In this document: positions 63,093 through 64,000 of the stretch, piece by piece
Numbering within the stretch: position 1 is the first letter of the stretch
Layout of the letters: every line of letters starts with the position of its first letter
DNA from: Acidipropionibacterium timonense
GTDB lineage: Bacteria; Actinomycetota; Actinomycetes; Propionibacteriales; Propionibacteriaceae
Direction: 5' to 3'
NCBI RefSeq assembly: GCF_900605005.1
Contig: NZ_LR027558.1
Span: forward strand, 1,718,134 to 1,782,133
Length of the DNA stretch: 64,000 nt
Translations under genes and position numbers: made by a program
The notes under the pieces: model-generated
Seen by the model: only the letters and a program-made list of their open reading frames with translations
What the model was told of the DNA's origin: nothing
Database searches by the model: none

Positions 63093-64000
63093 CGATGATC
63101 TCCTGAGCTCGGGGCGAGACCCACCGGACGACGCCGTCGACAAGGGTGGCGAGCTGGCGTCCTGCCCCCGACCGCACGACCTCGTCGAGGGTGCTGTCGA
63201 TGTCGGTCACCGGCACGTCGAGGACGACCATGTCGGCGACCGCGCCGGCCTGGAGCTGCCCTACCCGGTCGCGCCCGGTGGCCAGTCCCAGCGCCATCGC
63301 CCCGCCCAGGGTGGCGGCCCGCAGCAGCCGTTCCGACAGGTCGGGGCGGTGGTAGCCCTGGTCACGGGCGATCCGCTCGAGCACCGCCAACTCCCCCAGG
63401 ATGTCCAAGGACGGGGAACTCGACAGCGAGTCGGTGCCGACGGCGACGAGGTTCCCCTCGGACAGGTACGCGGCCACCGGTGGCTCGGGCAGCCCGATGA
63501 CGGCGTTCGACCTCGGACACAGCGCCACGGCCGTGCCCCGGGCCCGCAGTCGTCGACGGTCCTCCGCCCCGAGGAAGACCCCGTGCGCGATGTGGCAGTC
63601 AGGTCCGAGCACCCCGAGCTCGTCGACGAAGGCCGTCGCCGACACCCTCCGGCCATCGGCGCGCAGGGCCGTGAACGAGGTGGCGGCCGCGTCGCGCCAC
63701 AGTCCTGCCGTCGCGACCGGCGGGACGGCGGAGTCGGCGTCGGCCAGGACGGCCTCCATGAGGGACTCCCCCAGGTGGATGTGGATCCGCATCCCACGAT
63801 GGCGGGCCAGATCGGGCAGCTCCAGCAGCGGCGTCGAGTCGAGGGAGTACGGGGCGTGAGGGCTGATGCCCACCCCGGGTGTGTCCGGCATGGCGTCCAC
63901 GGCGGCCAGCACCGACGCCGGCCCACGCTTCGACCAGTCCTCGTTCGACCAGTCCATGACCTCCCAGTAGGCCACCCCGTGCAGGCCGGCGTCGTGCAGG
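63079..64000 (-). CDS. Amidohydrolase-family deaminase, 5' truncated by the window
   Basis: About 307 residues are visible, and the frame is open to the window edge without a start codon being needed. Metal-site motifs of amidohydrolases are seen: SPHAPYSLD, HIHLGESL (His and Glu), DCHIAHGVFLG and VGTDSLSSSPSLDILGEL (metal Asp). This pattern fits chlorohydrolase or deaminase enzymes of the TRZ/ATZ-MtaD group; aminodeoxyfutalosine or S-adenosylhomocysteine deaminase are options. The final third contains the small beta-sandwich (QLQAGAVADMVVLDVP). Overlap with the cupin gene suggests a joint pathway. Confidence 0.75.
   Translation of the reverse strand, partial: LHDAGLHGVAYWEVMDWSNEDWSKRGPASVLAAVDAMPDTPGVGISPHAPYSLDSTPLLELPDLARHRGMRIHIHLGESLMEAVLADADSAVPPVATAGLWRDAAATSFTALRADGRRVSATAFVDELGVLGPDCHIAHGVFLGAEDRRRLRARGTAVALCPRSNAVIGLPEPPVAAYLSEGNLVAVGTDSLSSSPSLDILGELAVLERIARDQGYHRPDLSERLLRAATLGGAMALGLATGRDRVGQLQAGAVADMVVLDVPVTDIDSTLDEVVRSGAGRQLATLVDGVVRWVSPRAQEIIDAAL

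Overview
The window is high-GC DNA from an actinobacterium. The gene set points to the Propionibacteriaceae: a bifunctional LysX, an Rv2466c-type mycothiol-dependent oxidoreductase, an Eis-family acetyltransferase, a Mycobacterium-like Nei1, many start codons that directly follow a -10 hexamer, and a siphovirus ordered like phages of skin and dairy propionibacteria. The genus cannot be fixed from this sequence alone.

Positions 1 to about 19.6 kb are the right part of an integrated tailed phage. Rightward late genes run from the tail end of a MuF-type minor head protein (2-238) through scaffold, major capsid, connectors, tail terminator and major tail protein, up to a strong hairpin terminator (4020-4061). 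They continue with a -1 frameshifted tail assembly chaperone, a 1405-residue tape measure with two cell-wall-degrading domains, three minor tail proteins, a membrane/coiled-coil protein, an amidase endolysin, a holin, a collagen-like fibre and a protein with two chitin-binding-like modules. Most of these genes overlap by ATGA or GTGA, so they are translationally coupled. After a bidirectional terminator (17396-17438) comes a leftward cassette of three small unknown genes ending in a zinc-finger/HTH protein. The phage ends at a tRNA-Pro gene (19593-19668) whose 3' end faces it, the probable attR. Terminase, portal, integrase and repressor would lie to the left, outside the window.

From 19.7 to 45 kb is host chromosome: an alpha/beta hydrolase, lysX, a 449-residue unknown protein, nei, rpiB, an Eis-like acetyltransferase, ligA, a secreted inositol-phosphate phosphatase, a mycothiol-type nitroreductase homologue, acetolactate decarboxylase, an HTH/PIN toxin-antitoxin pair, pepN, a small membrane protein, a GH13 alpha-glucosidase, a double-hotdog thioesterase and two paralogous long-chain acyl-CoA ligases.

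From 45 to 64 kb are a MarR regulator, a large FAD/Fe-S oxidase, a small monooxygenase, ettA, an ssb paralogue with a 28-bp tandem repeat over its stop codon, a coupled pair of dynamin-like GTPases, a PrsW-like protease, tRNA-Arg, an MFS transporter, orn, a DUF3267 membrane zincin, tRNA-His, a polar amino acid ABC transporter, a cupin and a truncated amidohydrolase at the edge. The host genes are mainly housekeeping and accessory metabolism. The most novel parts are the leftward prophage cassette, the repeats at gene 3' ends and a 21-bp inverted repeat near 59.9 kb.
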